NCBI RefSeq assembly: GCF_002252445.1
Contig: NZ_NNRJ01000015.1
Coordinates: forward strand, 1 to 64,000
Reading direction: 5' to 3'
DNA: 64,000 nt
From: Brucella thiophenivorans
GTDB lineage: Bacteria > Pseudomonadota > Alphaproteobacteria > Rhizobiales > Rhizobiaceae
The notes beneath the pieces were generated by a model. That model saw only the letters and a list, made by a program, of their open reading frames with translations. It made no database searches and was not told the DNA's origin. Numbering within the stretch: position 1 is the first letter of the stretch; each line of letters begins with the position of its first letter. Below are positions 1-8,609 of the stretch, piece by piece. A program made the position numbers and the translations under genes.

Positions 1-150
1 GTAACTGCCCAGTTCGGTGGTTGTGATGGAAAAATCCCAAATTGCTTGCCGATTGTCGACGGTTGGAATTATACCGTTCGGCTTTATCGCCCGGATCAAT
101 CCATTCTCAACGGCGAGTGGACGTTCCCTGAAGCCAAACCCTTAAACTAA
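1..150 (+). CDS. C-terminal end of a DUF1254/DUF1214 domain protein (partial)
   Basis: The reading frame is open from the first base and stops with TAA at 148-150, giving the last 49 residues of a protein. The end of the peptide ([19 protein letters not shown] followed by WTFPEA) matches the characteristic C-terminus of DUF1214 domains, which usually follow a DUF1254 domain in secreted or envelope proteins of unknown function. Only the tail is visible, so the start, any signal peptide and the DUF1254 part are outside the window. The family call rests on this short motif from memory of the family. Confidence 0.65.
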   Translation, partial: VTAQFGGCDGKIPNCLPIVDGWNYTVRLYRPDQSILNGEWTFPEAKPLN

Positions 151-220
151 AGCATATCGGCAATATGCGGGCACCATACGGACGGATGGTTGTCCGTGCT
201 ATTTCTTGAGGAGTAGGTGA

Positions 221-1039
221 ATGTTGTCGAAGATCTATAAAATGACCTGCGTCACTGCCGTAGCATTATTGTCTGGCCAAACCATCGGTTCGGCGATCGC
301 GGAAACAGCGGCTGGACCAAAGGTGACGGATCCACACTTTCATCTCACTCCCGGCTATCTGCAACCCAATGATTTGCCCGATAGCCGTGTTTTGCTGGGA
401 CCTCCTCCGGCGGCCGGCAGTGCGGCACTTGCGCGTGATGAGGCTGCAAGAGAAGCAACACTTGCGCTGCGCGGAACAGCACGCTGGGATCTGGCGCGAA
501 AAGTTGCAGATTTGCAATTTCCCCAGCCTGCTAAGAATTTCTCTTGCGCTATGGGTGCAGAGATCAGCGAAGAGAAGACGCCGCATCTTTATGGTTTGAT
601 GCAACGGGTGCTAACCGATGCGGGGCTATCAACCTATGGCATTAAGAATGAATATAACCGAACCCGCCCGTTCGTCGCGCATAGTGAGGGCACATGTCAA
701 CCGGATGAGGAAGACGTGCTGCGTCATGACGGTTCCTATCCATCTGGACATACAGCTGCAGGCTGGGCATGGGCACTCACTCTGGCCGAAATAAACCCAA
801 AGCGCGCTGATAATCTGTTCAAGCGCGGATTGTCATTCGGGCAAAGCCGGGTGATCTGCGATGCGCATTGGCAAAGTGACGTCGATGCGGGACGCATTAT
901 GGGGGCTGCAACCGTTGCTAGACTGCATAGCAGCCCCGAGTTCCTCGCTGATATTCAATCTGCTCGTAAAGAGTTAGAGACCGCGAGCGCTCCATCGAAC
1001 GACTGTGGTGTCGAGGAAGTGCTACTTTCGTCACAGTAG
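221..1039 (+). CDS. Periplasmic class A non-specific acid phosphatase (PAP2 family)
   Basis: The 272-residue product starts with a signal peptide (residues 1-28, likely cut after AIA) and so is probably periplasmic. It carries the full PAP2 phosphatase signature: K142 with R149-P150, then P174-S-G-H177, then S209-R210 with H216 and D220. The sequence GSYPSGHT is typical of bacterial class A acid phosphatases (PhoN type), which hydrolyse phosphate monoesters through a phosphohistidine intermediate; H177 and H216 are the expected catalytic histidines. An AGGAG-like site lies just upstream of the ATG. It stands alone, followed by 285 bases in which I see no gene. The natural substrate cannot be read from sequence. 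Confidence 0.88.
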   Translation: MLSKIYKMTCVTAVALLSGQTIGSAIAETAAGPKVTDPHFHLTPGYLQPNDLPDSRVLLGPPPAAGSAALARDEAAREATLALRGTARWDLARKVADLQFPQPAKNFSCAMGAEISEEKTPHLYGLMQRVLTDAGLSTYGIKNEYNRTRPFVAHSEGTCQPDEEDVLRHDGSYPSGHTAAGWAWALTLAEINPKRADNLFKRGLSFGQSRVICDAHWQSDVDAGRIMGAATVARLHSSPEFLADIQSARKELETASAPSNDCGVEEVLLSSQ

Positions 1040-1324
1040 CAAAGGTTATGTCGCATTTTTTTACTTCTGCTGAGCTATAACGCCACCGCTGTAGGGTAGT
1101 TTGGTGGACAGCTAGCGAATGACAGTTGATTTCGAAGGGGCTCATGCGCGTCAAGGCTTGAACCACACCGTCTCCCCAAAAGCCAATCTTCCAACTCGCT
1201 ATCGCGATGTTTGAGGAACTCGCAGCATAAATTGCACCCAGAGGTAACGCAGCATTTGATCTAATCAAAAATTTGCTACAAAACCTTTCTTCGAAACCTG
1301 TGTCACACATGTCGAGCTTCTAAA

Positions 1325-2644
1325 ATGCCTGCAATTCGCATCCTTCCGGCTGATGACAAAACCAATGGCTGGAGCAAAATACTGCCTGTCCGCAAGCCTT
1401 GCGCGGCATTGAAAGGCTATATCAAAGCCGACTGGATCGTGCTTGGTGCGGGTTACGCGGGCGTGGCTGCGGCACGAAGGCTGGCCGAAAACCGCCCTGA
1501 TGATCAGATCGCATTGATCGACGCGCAGGAGGTCGGCAAAGGCACGTCAGGACGCGCTGCCGGTTTTGCAATTGATCTGCCGCACAATGTCAGCTCGTCC
1601 ATGGAGGAACTGGCCAAGTCACACAGCTATCGCGCATTGGCACGCGCAGCCATTGATCACCTCAAACAGCAGATTGATCGCTTTAACATTGACTGCGACT
1701 GGCGAAAGGACGGCAAGTTTCACGCAGCCGTTTCCGATCAGGGTGTGCGCGACGTTCTCACACCGACCATCAAAGAACTGGAACGCCTCAAAGAACCTTT
1801 CGACTACCTTGAAGGCGATCAACTTGCCAAACGGCTTGGCACGAACCATTTCAAAGCAGCAATTTTTACCTATGGCACCTCGCTGCTCAATCCCGCCGCC
1901 TTGGTGCGGGGCCTGGCCGACAGCCTACCCGACAATGTCACGCTTTATGAAAACTCTGCCGTGATCAAAATCGATTATGGCGAGCATATTCTGATCACCA
2001 CCGCTAAGGGCAGTATTCAGGCCCCGGCCATGATCCTGACGGTCAACGGCTTTGGTGAGCAGTTCGGATTTTTCAGGCGCAAGCTTCTGAATTTCGCAGC
2101 CCATGCAAGCCTCAGCCGCCAGCTTGAAGAGCACGAATATAAAGCCATCGGTGCGCCTGATCCATGGGGGCTGACACCAGCCAATTCTTTTGCTGGCATC
2201 ACCATGCGCCTCACCTCTGACCGGCGCATACTGGTTCGGCAGAACGTGCATTTCTGCCCGTCGCTGCGCCAGTCAGATGCGCGACGGCAAACAATCAAGC
2301 GTGAGCACAAACGGCTGTTCGATGAGCGTTTCCCGATGCTGTCGAACGTGGATATGGAACACACATGGACCGGCTTCATCTGCCTGTCACGCAATGGTGC
2401 GCCGGGCTTTGGCCAGATAGCCAAGAATGTTTACACGTCGCTTTGCCAGAACGGCGTCGGCATCACCAAAGGAACTATCGGCGGCATCCTCGCAGCCGAC
2501 ATGGCCTGTGACGTGGATAATCCGCTGATTGATGACATGATGAAACTCGGTGGCCCAACGACACTACCGCCCCGGCCAATCCTTGATATTGGCGTTCGCG
2601 CACGTTTTGCCTGGGAGTTATGGCGTGCACGTAGCGAAGTCTGA
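1325..2644 (+). CDS. FAD-dependent oxidoreductase, DAO family
   Basis: The 439-residue protein has an N-terminal dinucleotide-binding motif (VLGAGYAGVAAARRLAE, about residues 39-55) and the D-amino-acid-oxidase-type fold that follows, including the conserved GTSGRAAGF segment near residue 75 and a C-terminal CQNGVGITKGTIGG stretch that contacts FAD in this family. Relatives include gamma-glutamylputrescine oxidase (PuuB/OrdL) and other amine oxidases. These release H2O2 from a secondary or primary amine substrate in the cytoplasm. No polyamine genes sit next to it, so the substrate is left open. It begins 30-40 residues before the FAD motif, slightly long for the family; a later start is possible. 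Confidence 0.8.
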   Translation: MPAIRILPADDKTNGWSKILPVRKPCAALKGYIKADWIVLGAGYAGVAAARRLAENRPDDQIALIDAQEVGKGTSGRAAGFAIDLPHNVSSSMEELAKSHSYRALARAAIDHLKQQIDRFNIDCDWRKDGKFHAAVSDQGVRDVLTPTIKELERLKEPFDYLEGDQLAKRLGTNHFKAAIFTYGTSLLNPAALVRGLADSLPDNVTLYENSAVIKIDYGEHILITTAKGSIQAPAMILTVNGFGEQFGFFRRKLLNFAAHASLSRQLEEHEYKAIGAPDPWGLTPANSFAGITMRLTSDRRILVRQNVHFCPSLRQSDARRQTIKREHKRLFDERFPMLSNVDMEHTWTGFICLSRNGAPGFGQIAKNVYTSLCQNGVGITKGTIGGILAADMACDVDNPLIDDMMKLGGPTTLPPRPILDIGVRARFAWELWRARSEV

Positions 2645-2990
2645 CCCGAAATTTACCGCTCAAATGTTGTAACAGGCGCACAGATCAATGTTCTTTGGGG
2701 CTTTTCGGCGGGTTTTCAGCGATAAAGCTTGCTTATTGGCGCTTTTGAGTTGTATCGGGAAAAAGATATAGCCAGAACAATCGCAAGCAATAAAATTGCG
2801 CATGAAAAACCGGGGAATGGTTCCAAAGGCAAATGTGTTTGGAACAAACTCAAATCAAAACCGGTCGTGATTGAAGCGGGTCTTTCGGACATGAAAGGGC
2901 AAATGCCTGAATGTGCGAGAGCCAGTGAATCGATGTGCCTGAAAAGGTACATTTCATTTTCAATGACGACAAAGAACAAGGAATCTCAAT
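2645..2990. other. Intergenic region upstream of an ABC transporter, no gene seen
   Basis: I see no convincing gene in these 346 bases. Reading frames here have no recognisable motif and are not preceded by a good ribosome binding site. There is a perfect 8-base inverted repeat (GTTCCAAA at 2820-2827 with TTTGGAAC at 2838-2845) that could be an operator. Transporters of the downstream type normally have their substrate-binding protein gene in this position; no remnant of one is apparent. Confidence 0.5.
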
Positions 2991-3875
2991 GTGAGTCAGA
3001 TCGCCTTCTGGGGTGCGGTCGAATTGGGCCTCGTCTTCTCTTTTGTCGCTATCGGCGTCTATCTGGCTTTCCGCGTGCTTGATTTCCCCGATCTGACCGT
3101 GGATGGCTCATTTCCACTTGGTGCGGCTGTTACCGGCGTGCTGATCCTTGCCGGCTGGAATGCATGGCTTGCAGCAGGTGTTGCGATGATCGCGGGTTCG
3201 CTTGCAGGTCTTGTGACAGCCACGCTCAATGTGCGCTTCAAAATTCTCAACCTGCTGGCATCCATTTTGACGATGATCGCGCTGTTCTCGGTCAATCTGC
3301 GCATCATGGGACGTCCGAATATTGCGCTGATCAATCAGGACACGATGCTATCGCCGTTTTTCGGGCATGGCATCCCTGAATATTATGTGCGTCCGGCCTT
3401 CCTATTCGTGCTGGTTGCAATTACCGTTTTCCTCGTCTGGCGTTTTCTGGAAAGCGATATGGGCCTTGCCATGCGTGCAACCGGCGCTAATCCGAAAATG
3501 GCCCGCGCGCAGGGCGTACGCACCGATCGCCAGATCTATCTCGGGATGGCACTCTCAAATGCGCTTGTGGCACTTGGCGGCTCGCTTTTCGCCCAGACAA
3601 ACGGCTTTGCAGACGTGACATCCGGCGTTGGTACGATCGTTGTCGGTCTTGCGGCGGTGATTATCGGTGAAACATTGCTGCGCACCCGTCTTATTCTGGT
3701 CATTCTCATCGGCTGTGTGTTGGGCTCGATCATTTATCGTATCGCCATTCAGCTTGCACTTTCCAATGGAAGTATGGTTGGCCTCCAAGCCTCCGATCTT
3801 AATATCGCGACGGCGCTTCTCGTTACATTCGCACTGATATTGCCGCGTCTGCGCCGCGGAGGAGCATCCTCATGA
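2991..3875 (+). CDS. ABC transporter permease, BPD_transp_2 family (TrpY-like)
   Basis: The 294-residue protein is hydrophobic throughout with about eight to nine membrane segments. The motif FPDLTVDGSFPLGAA near residue 30 is typical of the permease of three-gene importers (binding protein, permease, ATPase) of the TrpXYZ/YtrF-like group, some of which import tryptophan or other amino acid-like ligands. The start is GTG at 2991, preceded by AAGGA about nine bases upstream; an overlapping ATG at 2989 runs straight into TGA. It overlaps the ATPase gene by ATGA, so the two are translated together. The usual binding-protein gene is missing upstream, so the ligand cannot be guessed. Confidence 0.85.
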   Translation: MSQIAFWGAVELGLVFSFVAIGVYLAFRVLDFPDLTVDGSFPLGAAVTGVLILAGWNAWLAAGVAMIAGSLAGLVTATLNVRFKILNLLASILTMIALFSVNLRIMGRPNIALINQDTMLSPFFGHGIPEYYVRPAFLFVLVAITVFLVWRFLESDMGLAMRATGANPKMARAQGVRTDRQIYLGMALSNALVALGGSLFAQTNGFADVTSGVGTIVVGLAAVIIGETLLRTRLILVILIGCVLGSIIYRIAIQLALSNGSMVGLQASDLNIATALLVTFALILPRLRRGGASS

Positions 3876-4666
3876 TCGAATTATCCAATCTCGAGGTCAT
3901 CTTCGGTCGTGGAACCCCACTGGAAAAGCAGGTGCTCAACAAAATCAACCTGACAATGGATAAAGGTTCTTTTGTCACGGTGATTGGCTCCAATGGGGCT
4001 GGCAAGTCAACCATGCTGGGCGTTCTGGCTGGCGACGTCATCCCTACGGCTGGCAAAGTGGTGATCAGCGGGCAGGATGTCAGCCGCAAACCAACCGCTG
4101 ATCGCGCCGGTCTGGTGGCTCGCGTATTTCAGGACCCGTTGGCTGGCAGCTGCGGAACACTGACGATTGAAGAAAACCTCGCACTGGCTGCATCTCGTGG
4201 AACACGCCGCGGCCTAACCCATGCGTTGAACTCCACGCGTCGGGAATGGTTCCGCGGCCGAGTGGCTGGTCTTAATCTCGGTCTTGAAAACCGTATGCAC
4301 GATCGCATGGAACTGCTGTCTGGAGGACAGCGTCAGGCGCTTTCACTGATCATGGCAACTTTGGCTGGCTCAGAAGTACTGTTGCTTGATGAACATACGG
4401 CAGCGCTCGATCCGGGTATGGCCGAGTTTGTCATGGAACTGACCCGCACTCTGGTCACTGAAAACAAGCTTACAACGCTGATGGTGACACATTCCATGCG
4501 TCAAGCACTTGATTACGGCGACCGCACGATCATGCTGCATGGCGGCAAGATCCTGCTCGACGTAACCGGCGACAAGCGTAAGACCCTTGGCGTTGAAGAC
4601 CTCATCGAAATGTTCCGCAAAGTACGCGGTCAGACACTTGATGACGATGCGCTATTAATAGAATAG
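3872..4666 (+). CDS. ABC transporter ATP-binding protein
   Basis: The 264-residue ATPase partners the preceding permease. Visible motifs are Walker A (GSNGAGKST, residues 39-47), the Q-loop Q87, the ABC signature LSGGQ (149-153), Walker B ending VLLLDE (169-174) and the H-loop His207. The C-terminal part (ALDYGDRTIMLHGG) is typical of the ATPase of TrpXYZ-like importers. It starts inside the stop of the permease gene (ATGA overlap) and is followed by a strong terminator, so the transcription unit visible here is permease-ATPase only. Confidence 0.88.
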   Translation: MIELSNLEVIFGRGTPLEKQVLNKINLTMDKGSFVTVIGSNGAGKSTMLGVLAGDVIPTAGKVVISGQDVSRKPTADRAGLVARVFQDPLAGSCGTLTIEENLALAASRGTRRGLTHALNSTRREWFRGRVAGLNLGLENRMHDRMELLSGGQRQALSLIMATLAGSEVLLLDEHTAALDPGMAEFVMELTRTLVTENKLTTLMVTHSMRQALDYGDRTIMLHGGKILLDVTGDKRKTLGVEDLIEMFRKVRGQTLDDDALLIE

Positions 4667-4688
4667 CACTTGCAAACAACTTTGTTCC

Positions 4689-4724
4689 ACAGCCGCCGCG
4701 CTTCAAGACCGGCGGCTGTTTTGT
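4689..4724 (+). terminator. Rho-independent terminator after the ABC transporter genes
   Basis: A perfect 9-base stem (ACAGCCGCC at 4689-4697 with GGCGGCTGT at 4711-4719) with a 13-base loop is followed by a T-rich run. It lies 22 bases after the ATPase stop codon. Confidence 0.8.
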
Positions 4725-4753
4725 TTGAAAGCGAATTGCGCTAGTTAATCTTC

Positions 4754-5797
4754 ATGGCGCAGAAAAAAGCACACGAAGTAGACCAGTTCATTGGCAAGCC
4801 GAGCAGCTCGTTTCCGGTTGTGCTTCTCTATGGCCCGGATAAGGGGTTGGTGAGCGAACGCGCACGCCGCTATGCCAAGGCCACCAAGCTGCCGCTGGAC
4901 GACCCCTTCGCCGTCATCCGCATGGAAGCAGACGAGATCGATGCCGATCCCGCAAAGCTCGCCGACGAAGCACGCACGATTTCCATGTTTGGCGGCGAAC
5001 GGCTGATCTGGATCAAGAATGCTGCCGGACAAAAGAAGCTGGCCGATGCCGTGAAACTTTTGGCGACTGAGCCGCCGCATGAGACATATATTCTGGTTGA
5101 AGCTGGTGATCTGAAGAAGGGGGCAAGTCTGCGCAGCGCTGTTGAAAACGCTTCTGCTGGCATGGCCCTGCCCTGCTACAGCGACGACGCGCGCGGCATA
5201 GACGGTGTGATCGACGATGTTCTGACCGAGTGGAAAATGCAGATCACCATGGACGGGCGCCAGCTGTTGCGGGCAAGCCTTGGCGGCGATCGTTTAGCCA
5301 CGCGCGGCGAGCTGGAAAAGCTGTGCCTCTATGCACGCGGCAAGGAACGCATTGATATTGATGACGTGCGTGAAGCCGTTGGCGATGTAGCCGGGCTTTC
5401 GACTGATGAAGTGGTTGATGCGGTTCTGATGGGTAACCTGCCGCATTTCGAGATTACATTTGACCGGGTTGTGAAATCTGGGACTGCACCCTTTCTGGTG
5501 CTGAATACCGCCGCACGCCAGTTCCAGCAGATACAGACGCTACGTCATATTTCAGACACCGAGCGCAAAAGCGCTTCTGTCGTGGTCGCTTCTGCCCGTC
5601 CGCCTGTCTTTTTCAATCGCAAGAAGCTGATTGAAAATGCTGTTAGCCGCTGGAATGCTGAAAGTCTCACCCGCGTGATGGAACGTCTGCAACGCGCCGT
5701 GCTTGAAAGCCGTCAGAATGCGGCTCTGGCGGTGCCGATTATCCGCCAATGCCTGCTCGCAATCTCTGTGGAAGCCGTGAAACTATCGCGCAGATAG
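4754..5797 (+). CDS. holA: DNA polymerase III subunit delta
   Basis: The 347-residue product has the DNA polymerase III delta layout: an N-terminal AAA-like module lacking a working P-loop (FPVVLLYGPDKGLVSERA, about residues 20-37), a lid domain and a C-terminal helical collar domain (FLVLNTAARQFQQIQTLR). Delta is the wrench of the clamp loader that opens the beta sliding clamp. Length and motifs fit the family well. The ATG at 4754 follows the transporter terminator, so it is transcribed on its own. In related genomes holA follows lptE and leuS; here the upstream neighbour is an ABC transporter. Confidence 0.93.
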   Translation: MAQKKAHEVDQFIGKPSSSFPVVLLYGPDKGLVSERARRYAKATKLPLDDPFAVIRMEADEIDADPAKLADEARTISMFGGERLIWIKNAAGQKKLADAVKLLATEPPHETYILVEAGDLKKGASLRSAVENASAGMALPCYSDDARGIDGVIDDVLTEWKMQITMDGRQLLRASLGGDRLATRGELEKLCLYARGKERIDIDDVREAVGDVAGLSTDEVVDAVLMGNLPHFEITFDRVVKSGTAPFLVLNTAARQFQQIQTLRHISDTERKSASVVVASARPPVFFNRKKLIENAVSRWNAESLTRVMERLQRAVLESRQNAALAVPIIRQCLLAISVEAVKLSRR

Positions 5798-5813
5798 GTT
5801 AAATGTTTCAAAT

Positions 5814-6320
5814 CTATCCAAGCTTAACTTGTGTGCTTTCCTGATATTTCCGCCATAGTGAAATAAGCCAGCCGCCAAAATAGCCCGCTGAAGCGCCTGA
5901 GACCACAGCCGTTACATACATCAGGGTGGTATGTTCTTCTGGATGGATTACATTCAGAACTGCCAGCACATATTGCGCACAGAAGAAGATCACGTTCCGT
6001 ATCAGCGGCAGCGCTGTGCCTGCGCGTTCTATGCGCTTGGTTTCACGATCGACTGCCAGAATGCGCGGCCCGGTCAAAAACCCCAGCGGCGCAAACAATG
6101 CCAGTCCTCCGAACCAGGCCATCAGAAAAGAACTGAACTGGTTCGACGTGTCATCAAAGTGCAAGAAGCCAACGCCGATAAAAATGACCGGCACAAAAAG
6201 CATTCTCCAGAGCGAAACTGTTTGTGTTTCACGCCCTTTGATCCCGGTAATGATCAGATAGACCAACAATCCCCATACGTAGACAGGCGTATGAATAATG
6301 ATTTGCGTCAGCAGTTCCAT
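5814..6320 (-). CDS. Conserved integral membrane protein (DUF6622-like)
   Basis: The 168-residue protein has about five hydrophobic segments (roughly residues 4-25, 38-55, 66-86, 106-124 and 133-155) and no catalytic motif that I recognise. The sequence resembles a family of small proteobacterial membrane proteins (DUF6622) of unknown function; this family name is from memory. The stop lies 17 bases beyond the convergent holA stop, with no obvious terminator between them. The function is unknown. Confidence 0.7.
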   Translation of the reverse strand: MELLTQIIIHTPVYVWGLLVYLIITGIKGRETQTVSLWRMLFVPVIFIGVGFLHFDDTSNQFSSFLMAWFGGLALFAPLGFLTGPRILAVDRETKRIERAGTALPLIRNVIFFCAQYVLAVLNVIHPEEHTTLMYVTAVVSGASAGYFGGWLISLWRKYQESTQVKLG

Positions 6321-6596
6321 GAATTGCGCTCTCTCCCCGCCCCTCTGATCTGGGCACTTTGACTCTCAATCATATAGGACTTTTAGCGCTTCGATGAAAA
6401 GCCGTTAAAAGCAGGCACAGTACAAAGGTCCAGAACCCGTTCAACAGGCTGTGAGATCATCATCGCGATCTTGAGATTGTACTTCTGTTCGTCAATATTA
6501 GAGCCAACGGAATAATCGACAATTCCCTTATTCTGGTCCCTTATTCCGCATCTCAGGTCAGGCGGCCATTCTTATACAAGTCATTGGAATAAATGC

Positions 6597-6764
6597 ATGA
6601 TTGGCTGCATCCCTCCTATTCTCCTGATCATGATCGGCGCAACTCTCGGCTGGCTGATTGGCGGCGACTACGGAGCTTTCTGGGGAGGTGCGGTGGGTGC
6701 TATCATTGGTGTTATCACCATGATCATCGTCGTCTTTGCGCTCATCAAGGCACGCACAAGATAA
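6597..6764 (+). CDS. Small two-segment membrane protein, 55 residues
   Basis: An ATG at 6597 opens a 55-codon frame ending in TAA at 6762-6764. The product is almost wholly hydrophobic: two membrane segments (about residues 4-21 and 28-50), a short GGDYGAFWGG loop and a basic tail (IKARTR). The charge pattern and glycine spacing are those of a real short membrane protein, and GGAA lies about eight bases before the start. Similar small alphaproteobacterial proteins are usually listed as hypothetical. An overlapping ATG at 6593 in another frame gives a peptide with no such features. No function is assigned. Confidence 0.65.
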   Translation: MIGCIPPILLIMIGATLGWLIGGDYGAFWGGAVGAIIGVITMIIVVFALIKARTR

Positions 6765-6765
6765 A

Positions 6766-6801
6766 GAAAAAGCCGTGAAACAAATCACTGTTCCACGGCT
6801 T
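6766..6801 (-). terminator. Terminator after parB
   Basis: On the minus strand a stem (AGCCGTGG paired with a near-perfect complement containing CACGGCT at one side) is followed by a run of Ts. The arms are at 6771-6780 and 6791-6800 with one mismatch. It sits 28 bases past the parB stop and may also serve the short convergent gene. Confidence 0.7.
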
Positions 6802-6828
6802 CAGATTTCAAACGCTCAAAAGAAACGA

Positions 6829-7710
6829 TCAGCTCTGCAAGCGACGGCAAATCTCATCAAGCTGTTCCAACGAGCTATAGCGCACTTTCACTTCGCCACC
6901 ACGTTCGCGATGATTAATTTCCACCTTCATGCCCGTGACATCGGACAGCAGCTTTTCAAGTGCCTTGGTGTCAGCGTCTTTCTCAACAGGCGCACTCTTG
7001 TTTGGCTTGGGCTCTGCACCATTGCGTGCCTGCGACAGGGCTTCAACCTGACGCACGGACAAGCCTTCCTTGACCACGCGCTCCGCCAATGCGGTCGGAT
7101 CTTCCATGGTGATCAGGCTACGCGCATGACCGGCGGACAAAGCACCGTCCGAGATGAAATCCTGCACGCGCTGTGGCAGCTTCAGAAGCCGCAAAGTGTT
7201 GGCAACATGACTGCGACTTTTGCCAATGACCTGCGCGAGATCATTCTGCGTATAGTCGTGATTATCGATAAGCTGCTGATATCCCATAGCTTCTTCGACT
7301 GAATTGAGATCTGCACGCTGGACGTTTTCAACGATTGCAATTTCAAGCGCGACACGATCATCGACATCGCGGATGATGATCGGGATCGTATCCACACCGG
7401 CACGCTGCGACGCACGCCAGCGGCGCTCACCGGCAATCAGTTCAAAGCGATCGGGCTCACCCGGTGCCGGACGCACGACAATCGGCTGAACAACGCCATG
7501 TTCCTTGATCGATTGCGCCAGATCTTCCAGTTCCACTTCAGAGAACATGCGGCGCGGGTTGCGTGGATTGCGCGTTACGAATTCAATCGGAACGTTGCGC
7601 TCACTGGAAATAGGCACCTTGCGCTCTTCCGCCGGGCGATCGATTTCACCAATCAGGGCAGCCAAGCCGCGGCCAAGGCGCTTTTTTGAAGGATCATCGT
7701 TCATCGTCAT
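6829..7710 (-). CDS. parB: Chromosome partitioning protein ParB
   Basis: The 293-residue protein binds parS and spreads as a CTP-dependent clamp to segregate the origin region. Visible features: the N-terminal ParA-contacting segment KKRLGRGLAALIGE (9-22), the CTP-binding motif GERRWRA (94-100), ENVQR (128-132), a helix-turn-helix at about 155-178 and a C-terminal dimerisation domain. Start: ATG at 7710 has AGGAA five bases upstream; a second ATG two codons later is equally possible. parA lies just upstream, and parS sequences are at 9189, 11334 and 11379. Confidence 0.96.
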   Translation of the reverse strand: MTMNDDPSKKRLGRGLAALIGEIDRPAEERKVPISSERNVPIEFVTRNPRNPRRMFSEVELEDLAQSIKEHGVVQPIVVRPAPGEPDRFELIAGERRWRASQRAGVDTIPIIIRDVDDRVALEIAIVENVQRADLNSVEEAMGYQQLIDNHDYTQNDLAQVIGKSRSHVANTLRLLKLPQRVQDFISDGALSAGHARSLITMEDPTALAERVVKEGLSVRQVEALSQARNGAEPKPNKSAPVEKDADTKALEKLLSDVTGMKVEINHRERGGEVKVRYSSLEQLDEICRRLQS

Positions 7711-7752
7711 CAGTTCCTGAAATTGTTACGGTGTCGAATCGGTATTGGCACC

Positions 7753-7769
7753 GCCAGCGCGATGCTGGC
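7753..7769. other. Short hairpin between parA and parB
   Basis: Perfect 6-base stem (GCCAGC and GCTGGC) with a 5-base loop in the 62-base parA-parB gap. There is no T-run, so it is not a typical terminator. It might stabilise or process the transcript. Confidence 0.35.
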
Positions 7770-7772
7770 TAT

Positions 7773-8597
7773 TTATGCAGCTTTAAGTTGCCGCTCGCGT
7801 TGAATAACTTCGGATGCAAGCTGCAAATAAGCCTGACTGCCTGCACATTTCAGATCATAAAGAATGGCAGGTTTGCCATGCGACGGCGCTTCCGACACCC
7901 GCACATTGCGCGGAATGACGGTCCGATAGACTTTTTCGCCCATAAATGCTCGAACGTCATCCACGACCTGCGAAGCAAGATTGTTACGGCTATCAAACAT
8001 TGTCAGGACAATTCCCTGAATTGTCAGCTCTGAATTGATACTGGAACGAACTTGATCGACTGTCTGCAAAAGCTGACTAAGCCCTTCCAGAGCGAAAAAT
8101 TCGCATTGCAAAGGCACCATAACGGAATCAGCCGCAGCCATTGCGTTTAGCGTCAGCAAGTTCAATGATGGTGGGCAATCTACGAGAATATAGGAAAACT
8201 TTTCTGCAACGACGGAATCAAAGCGCAATGCATCACGCAAGCGACGGGTTCGATCCGGTGCCTGTGCAATTTCCATCTCGATACCAAGAAGATCAAGCGT
8301 AGACGGCACGATATAGAGGTTTGGCACATCGCTTTGCATCGCTGCATCATTGGCAGAAACAGCCTGAGTCAGCACATCATAGGATGACAAAGGACGGTTC
8401 AGGCGATCAATACCCAGACCCGTGCTGGCATTGCCCTGCGGGTCGAGGTCTACAATCAGCACTGTTTCGCCAATTGCCGCCAGCGCCGTGGCAAGATTGA
8501 TGGCTGTCGTTGTCTTGCCAACGCCACCTTTCTGATTTGCAATGGTTATGATCCGAGATCTTTTGCTCATTACCGTCGCCCTGCTGCTTTCTGCCAT
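7773..8597 (-). CDS. parA: Chromosome partitioning ATPase ParA
   Basis: The 274-residue protein is a deviant Walker ATPase: KGGVGKTT at residues 23-30, with DLDPQGNAS and VDCPPSL downstream. ParA forms a nucleoid-bound gradient that pulls ParB-parS complexes toward the cell pole. The longest start at 8597 has GGAA six bases upstream; a start at Met10 (8570) is also plausible and would match the usual N-terminus better. A 12-base gap separates it from rsmG, so it is probably transcribed with mnmG and rsmG. Confidence 0.95.
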   Translation of the reverse strand: MAESSRATVMSKRSRIITIANQKGGVGKTTTAINLATALAAIGETVLIVDLDPQGNASTGLGIDRLNRPLSSYDVLTQAVSANDAAMQSDVPNLYIVPSTLDLLGIEMEIAQAPDRTRRLRDALRFDSVVAEKFSYILVDCPPSLNLLTLNAMAAADSVMVPLQCEFFALEGLSQLLQTVDQVRSSINSELTIQGIVLTMFDSRNNLASQVVDDVRAFMGEKVYRTVIPRNVRVSEAPSHGKPAILYDLKCAGSQAYLQLASEVIQRERQLKAA

Positions 8598-8609
8598 ATC
8601 GATTCCGGA

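Noticed and set aside
918-1310. Minus-strand frame covering the gap after the acid phosphatase gene
   Set aside because: Half of it overlaps the phosphatase gene antisense and the peptide has no motif; the 285-base gap seems non-coding.
2729-3082. Plus-strand frame upstream of the ABC permease, considered as a remnant of a binding protein
   Set aside because: The peptide shows no signal peptide, lipobox or binding-protein motif and its end overlaps the permease in another frame.
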